From Solanum dulcamara (lineage: Eukaryota > Streptophyta > Magnoliopsida > Solanales > Solanaceae), in NCBI RefSeq assembly GCF_947179165.1, contig NC_077245.1:39425286-39489285 (forward strand): a DNA stretch of 64,000 nucleotides, read 5' to 3'. A program made the position numbers and the translations under genes. The notes below the pieces were generated by a model, which ran no database searches, was not told the DNA's origin, and saw only the letters and a list, made by a program, of their open reading frames with translations. This document shows, piece after piece, positions 59,236 through 64,000 of this stretch (its first letter is position 1; the number at the start of each line of letters is the position of its first letter).

Positions 59236-60130
59236 TTGGCATACTTTGCTTGTGTTATATATGTGAGTAGGGAGGGCCCTATTATTGATTCAGTACCTAT
59301 AGTCTTCGAGTTTGTAGATGTTTTTACTATCGACTTTCTTGGCCTTCCCCCGAATCGTGATATCTATTTTTCCATTGATTTAGAGCAAGATATTCATCCT
59401 ATTTACATCCCACCATAACTTATGACCCCTACAGAGCTCAAGGAGCTTAGTGTTCTTCTTTAGGATCTCTTTGGTAAGGGATTCATTCAGCTTAGTGTAT
59501 CTCCTAGGGGTGGCCCAGTCCTATTTGGTAAGAAGAAGGATGATACCATGTGGATGTGTATTAATTACAGGCAGATGAACATTGTGACAGTGAAGAAATG
59601 TTACCCTATATCTTGGATTAATGATCTATTTGACTAGATTTAGGAAGCTGTGGTATTTTCTAATATTGATTTGAGATCTAAGTACCACCAGTTAAGGATT
59701 AGGGTAGCGAACACCCTCTAAGACTGCATTAAGGGATCATATGGCAACTACGAGTTCCTAGTGAAATCTTTTGGGTTGACTAATGCCTCTGCCGCATTCA
59801 TGAACTTGATGAATCGAGTGTTTAGGCCGTAATGGGACTCATTTGTCATAGGCTTCATTGATGATATTTTGGTATACTTGCGGAGTTGAGATGAGTATGA
59901 ACAGCATTTGAGGGTATTGCTCCAGACTTTAAGAGATTAGTAGCTTTATGATAAGTTCTCAAAGTGTGAGTTTTAGCTTGAGTCTGTAACATTCTTGGGG
60001 GACGTGGTGTCCAAGGATGGAATTATGGTAGATCTGACAAAGATTGAGGCTATTGAGATGATTTGGCGAGGCCCTACTTGGTGACTGATATTTGTAGCTT
60101 CATTAGATTGGTAGGGTACTACAGGCATTT
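59236..60130 (+). pseudogene. Element G reverse transcriptase, broken
   Basis: Landmarks are VFEFVDVFTIDFLGLPPNRD and FSIDLEQDIHPIYIPP (to 59,418), LLFKKKD-type block [19 protein letters not shown] (about 59,515-59,570), GYHQLRI-like YHQLRIR near 59,685, [20 protein letters not shown] (about 59,767-59,828), GFIDDILVYLRS (about 59,850-59,885, catalytic FIDD kept) and FLGDVVSKDGIMVD (about 59,990-60,035). Several stops and small indels separate them. It is homologous to element I throughout. Confidence 0.82.
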
Positions 60131-60846
60131 TGTTGAGCAGTTTTCTACTATAGCAGCACCTCTAACTTGGTTGACTTGTCAGGATGTGCCATTTGTCTGA
60201 TCGGACGAGTGTGAGAGAAGCTTTATAAGGCTCAAGAAGTAAGGGATTCACCATTTATTATGATGTGTCTGGCATTGGTTTTGGCTGTGCACTAATGCAG
60301 TAGCATCAAGTTATTGCTTATGCATCGAGGCATATTAAGAGGTATGAGATCAACTACCCCAATCATGACTTAGATTTTGCGGCAGTAGTTTTTGCGCTTA
60401 AGATTTGGAGGCACTACTGATATGGAGTTCGATGCGAGATCTACACTGATCACATGAGCCTTCAGTAAGTTATGAGTCATAGGGATCTTAATTAGAGGTA
60501 GCACAATTGGATTGAGCTCTTGAAGGACTACGTCCTTTCTATTTTCTACCATCCAGGCAAGGCAAATGTAAAAGTAGATGCCTTGAGTCGGAAGGTAGTG
60601 AGTATGGGTAGTCTAGACTTTCTTTCTACTCGGAAGCAACCTTTAGCGTGAGATATTTAATCCTTAGTTAATCGAATAATTCGACTTGATATGTTTGATT
60701 CATAGTGTGTGATAGCTTATGTGGGAGCTTAGTCATCTTTATTGGATTGGATTCACAAAATTCAGTTAGAGGATAAGGATCTAGTTGCACTTCGAAATCA
60801 GGTTTTTGGAGATGACGTCGGCCTCTCCACTTTAGATCTAGATGAG
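60131..60846 (+). pseudogene. Element G RNase H and start of integrase spacer, cut by element H
   Basis: Readable blocks are DVSGIGFGCALMQ (about 60,262-60,300), [20 protein letters not shown] (about 60,314-60,372), LIRGSTIGLSS-like, LKDYVLSIFYHPGKANVKVD (about 60,525-60,580) and LSRKVVSMGSLDF (about 60,583-60,620). After that lies a QLEDKDLVALRNQV spacer segment. The gene ends where the LTR of element H starts (60,847), so integrase is lost to the window. Confidence 0.78.
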
Positions 60847-61327
60847 TGTTACACCCCGTATTTTGGTACCTTGGAATGCTTCTTAAGCTTCTTAAGTTTT
60901 TGGGAAGGCTCTTAAGTTTCTTAGAAGTCGTCATGTGAGTGGGATAATCTATAACGCTATCAAACGACTCCAAGGAAGGGAGAATGTTATGCCCCATGGT
61001 AGGGAAGGTTGGAAATAGGGTCATGAGAAGTCGGAAGGAGTTGGAGGTCAAGTAAGGAGTCGTAGGACTCGATTTACCTACATAAGTTACTAATGTAAAA
61101 GTCTTATATACTTGAGAGACTAGAGGACATACCAAGCCTGTGTAGCACAGATTATATAGGCTCTTAAAATAAGGTGAGATGACGAACCTACGAGCTGGAG
61201 CAAAAGCTAGTTTCCGAACTTACGAAAGTGAAGCAAGCAGGTGACAAGCAAGAAGGTGACTCACCTGTCTGCTTGGGGGGGTGGACCCTGCTGCCACATG
61301 GCAGCATGTGATTGGCCACATGGGTTG

Positions 61328-61500
61328 ACGTGTCACCCTAGGAGGCTGCCACGTGTCACCCTAGGAGGCTGCCACGTGTCACCCTAGGAGGCTGCCACGT
61401 GTCACCCTAGGAGGCTGCCACGTGTCACCCTAGGAGGCTACCACGTGTCACCCTAGGGGGCTGCCACGTGGCATATTTTAAAGAGGTGTATATAAGTGTG
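61328..61500 (+). promoter_or_regulatory. U3 promoter of LTR H: six 23-bp CACGTG repeats and TATA box
   Basis: The unit ACGTGTCACCCTAGGAGGC begins at 61,328, 61,351, 61,374, 61,397, 61,420 and 61,443 (period 23). All but the first unit are preceded by CC, completing CACGTG. A seventh core, CCACGTGG, lies at about 61,464, and GTGTATATAAGTG follows at about 61,487. Units 2-5 are almost identical, so amplification is recent relative to the LTR. CACGTG is the G-box/ABRE core of plant bZIP and bHLH factors. Confidence 0.75.
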
Positions 61501-63582
61501 TTTGGATGACTACTAATTCATTTCCTATTGTACTTGAGCTGAAAATTAGAGAGAACAAAGGAAAGGAAAACTTGGACCCTAAGGGAAGCTAGCTACGGCA
61601 ACAAGAAAAACAAAGGTGAGTCTCCAACTTTTCCTCCGTGAATTAAATATCTACGGTGTTCCTAAAGCATGTGCAGATATAGATATGTGTGTTATGTGAT
61701 GTATAACTTCAGTTTCTATCCAAAAATATCAGCCAAGGAGAGGAAAAAACATGAGGAAGATAAGAGAGGCAGTTTTGGAGAAACTAAGGTATGTTCTCCA
61801 ATGTTTCTCTGCGAATTAATTAGCTATGATGTTCCTCAACCCTGTGGGGTGTATATATGTATCTTACGATATCTACAAAATTAATTCTTTAGCTTGGAAC
61901 TTGAGAGAAAGTTGAAAGAACAAAGAGGGAAAACGTTAAAAACTAGTTAACAAACCCGTTTTTGGAAGGGAAAGTTGTTAGTAATATTGGTATAACTTGT
62001 TGTGTACAGCTTCGTTTTGGGTGGTTAAATATGTTTTAGAAATGTATTTCATAGTTATATAACTTTCATGTATACTTCAAAATCCAGTTTTTCCTTTAGC
62101 TTCTCGAAAAAGGGTGGTGAAGTGTAGAGGAGGTACTGCCCAGATTTTGTTTTAAAAATTCTACAAGGACTACTGTTGGTATTTTGGGCATATCATTTTG
62201 TACAAAAGTTATGTAAGGGTGATTCTACATTTTTTGCAACCCTAAGACACATGTATATAAATTTCATTAAGGACACAAATCCCGTTTCCCTCAACTACCC
62301 TTTCGAAACTAAGCGACAATACAAGATATTAGGCTGTCCAGAATCCACGTTTTGATAATTTTGGCGAGTTTGACGAGTTTAGGTTAAGGTAAGGGTTTTA
62401 CTTTAAAAGTGGTGTTTATGGTGTTATTATTAAGTGTATTATATGTTGTTTAAGTGGCTGGAAATGTGAAGACCTCATAGAAATGCTTGTCTTTCGAAAC
62501 AAACTAAATTGGAGTCGCTATAGTTGAATTGTCGTCGAAGTAAAGTGTTGTGCTTGTGGTTTACTGCTGCAGGTGTGGGGGGGATTGTTGCAGGGCCTAA
62601 AGGTGTTCTAAAAGGGGTGTAGGTGCTGCTTGTAGAACCTACACGATCCCTCATTTTGTATAAATAAACGCTTGCAAAATAAAGACTAGAAACCCTATTT
62701 TGGTGTCGTAATTTTCAGCAGGTTGTTTGGAGCTTGTGTTGTGTGATGTCGCCATGTTTCATGTGTATATATGCTGCAAGGTGTTGTTGTTGGTTGGCTG
62801 TAGTGATTAGGGATGTAATCGGAAATTTGTATAGGGCACTTTATAGGGGAGGTGCTCCCCAATTTTTGTTAATGCCTTAACTAATTAAAGAACTAGTCGA
62901 GGAGACGAATAAGGAAATAGGTTCCATGAATACTAAGGTGCAACTGAGGGCACTGAAAATTTAAGGTTGTTGATACTCGCATTTCTTCCATGTTAAATAG
63001 GTTCGGAGGACGACAACGTGGACATGATTGAAAGAAGTCCATACGAGGTATGTGAAGCTTTCTTTTGGCATATTTTTGGCATAAGTATGTAAAGCTTATC
63101 TTCTTTTCTTTCGGCATGTCTTAGCCATAAGTGGTTGGTATATGTAATGTGGATATAGTCCCATTCGTAGAATCCCGAGCATGATTCATTAATCTTATTC
63201 ACTTCTTGATGTTAGAACTCCTACGATAGGTTGAGTTATGGTCTTGTAAGCCTTTTACGTGATAGAAAAGTAATACACGTGAAGCCTATCCCTCCCTCTT
63301 CCTAGAAATGGCTTAATGTAAGTGAAACAATGTACGATATGAGTTAGAGATAGTTCCATTTACAGGCTCTAGATGTGACTCAAGACTTGTACTCACTCCT
63401 AAATCTTAAAGGCCTTAAAGTAGTTAAACTACGACCCTCAAGCCTTCTATAGACTGAATAGTGATTGGACGTGTAAGCTCCTAAACTTGGGGGTTCTTGG
63501 GCATACTTTACGATAATGGTTGAGGGATATTTTATATGTTACAGAGTTTTGCGTGCACGTATATGCATAATGATATATATAT

Positions 63583-63955
63583 GGATCGGGCTGGACGTAC
63601 CTCGGCACATTTTGCTATTTAAGGATCGGGTCGTACGTTCCACGATTGATTATGCATTATACAGATTAGGCCATCGTACCTCGGTATTATTATGCATTAT
63701 ACGGATCGGGGCGTCGTACCTTGGCATCATCATGTAATATATGGATCGGGCCGTCGTACCTCGGCATTATCATGTAATATATGGATCGGGCCGTTATACC
63801 TCAGCATTATCATGTGACATATAGATCGGGCCATCGTTCCTCGGCATTATTATCATTATTATGCATTATATGGATCAGGCCGTCGTTTCTCGGCACGTGC
63901 TTGCTATATATATGGATCGAGCTGTATGTTCCATAGTGCTAACAATGTGTATATG
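63583..63955 (+). repeat. 40-bp minisatellite in LTR H, about nine units
   Basis: Units begin with GGATCGGGCCGTCGTACC or close variants at 63,583, 63,623, 63,663, 63,703, 63,743, 63,783, 63,823, 63,872 and 63,914. The period is 40, with two longer spacings near the end. Other family-1 LTRs have one or two related motifs at the corresponding place (for example the inverted CGGCCCGATCC near 5,797), so this is a local expansion. Confidence 0.9.
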
Positions 63956-64000
63956 CCTATCGTGATAGAGGATGTATTTGTAATACTAAGTCCCCGTGCG

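Larger units (their letters stand above)
60847..64000 (+). repeat. LTR of element H (family 1), incomplete at the window end
   Basis: It starts TGTTACACCCCGTATTTTGG inside the RNase H-integrase spacer of element G; ATGAG (60,842-60,846) would be the left target duplication. It has the family-1 order of landmarks plus two expanded tandem arrays (61,328-61,465 and 63,583-63,955). Compared with LTR A, the terminal few hundred bases are missing because the window ends. Whether it is a solo LTR or a full element cannot be told here. Confidence 0.88.

Noticed and set aside
61328..61465. CRISPR-like or other spaced repeat array
   Set aside because: The units are directly tandem with no unique spacers, lie in an LTR promoter and contain CACGTG cores; the genome is a plant's.

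Overview
The window looks like retrotransposon-packed heterochromatin from a flowering plant, most probably a member of the Solanaceae. The family assignment rests on recognition of Capsicum/Solanum/Nicotiana-type long-LTR elements, not on a search. Nearly all of the 64 kb is nested, decayed transposable elements. The only host-gene material I can support is a broken copy of the plant bifunctional aspartokinase/homoserine dehydrogenase gene on the minus strand (7,454-8,605). It carries a premature stop, a frameshift, a damaged splice site and an LTR element inserted in an exon. I see no intact cellular gene.

Three groups of Ty3/gypsy chromovirus-like (Tekay/Del-type) elements make up most of the DNA; the names are mine. 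Family 1 has LTRs of about 2.8-3.4 kb that begin TGTTACACCCC-like and end GGGTCATGACA-like. Its copies are A (1-5,333, +), F (5,334-7,453, -), C (19,584-29,230, +, with a perfect 5-bp TSD), K (24,429-27,385, -, a solo LTR inside C), B (30,261-38,735, -), L (38,740-40,750, -) and H (60,847-64,000, +). Family 2 has LTRs of about 2.1-2.3 kb. Its copies are E (15,579-30,260, -, split by C) and D (52,000-58,263, -), with related LTR pieces M and N (40,751-43,548). Family 3 comprises I (44,258-51,999, +) and G (58,264-60,846, +), with a further LTR piece O (43,549-44,257). All gag-pol reading frames are broken.

Other elements are a 5-kb L1-type LINE on the minus strand (10,353-15,578) that contains a MITE-like element (10,727-11,277), and a 2.26-kb poly(A)-tailed retroposon of unknown family (52,464-54,724). 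The retroposon lies inside element D, is flanked by an 8-bp TSD, and carries a 518-codon ORF with an in-frame 168-bp tandem repeat.

The most unusual signals are these. (1) 120-bp 5S-rRNA-derived modules sit antisense at the homologous internal position of two independent family-1 elements. (2) The retroposon at 52.5-54.7 kb has in-frame repeats. (3) The U3 regions of family-1 LTRs carry tandem arrays of palindromic CACGTG boxes upstream of a TATA box, amplified to six 23-bp units in H. (4) Splice-donor-like AAGGTAAG sites in family-1 LTRs, plus a donor/acceptor pair after the primer-binding site, point to a spliced leader. (5) The host pseudogene was interrupted by an LTR element.

The layering gives an order of events. 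The LINE was hit by E, E by C, and C's 3' LTR by K. G was hit by H, and D by the retroposon. Several contacts between elements (30,260; 38,736; 40,750; 52,000; 58,263) are truncations without matching target-site duplications, which points to illegitimate recombination.
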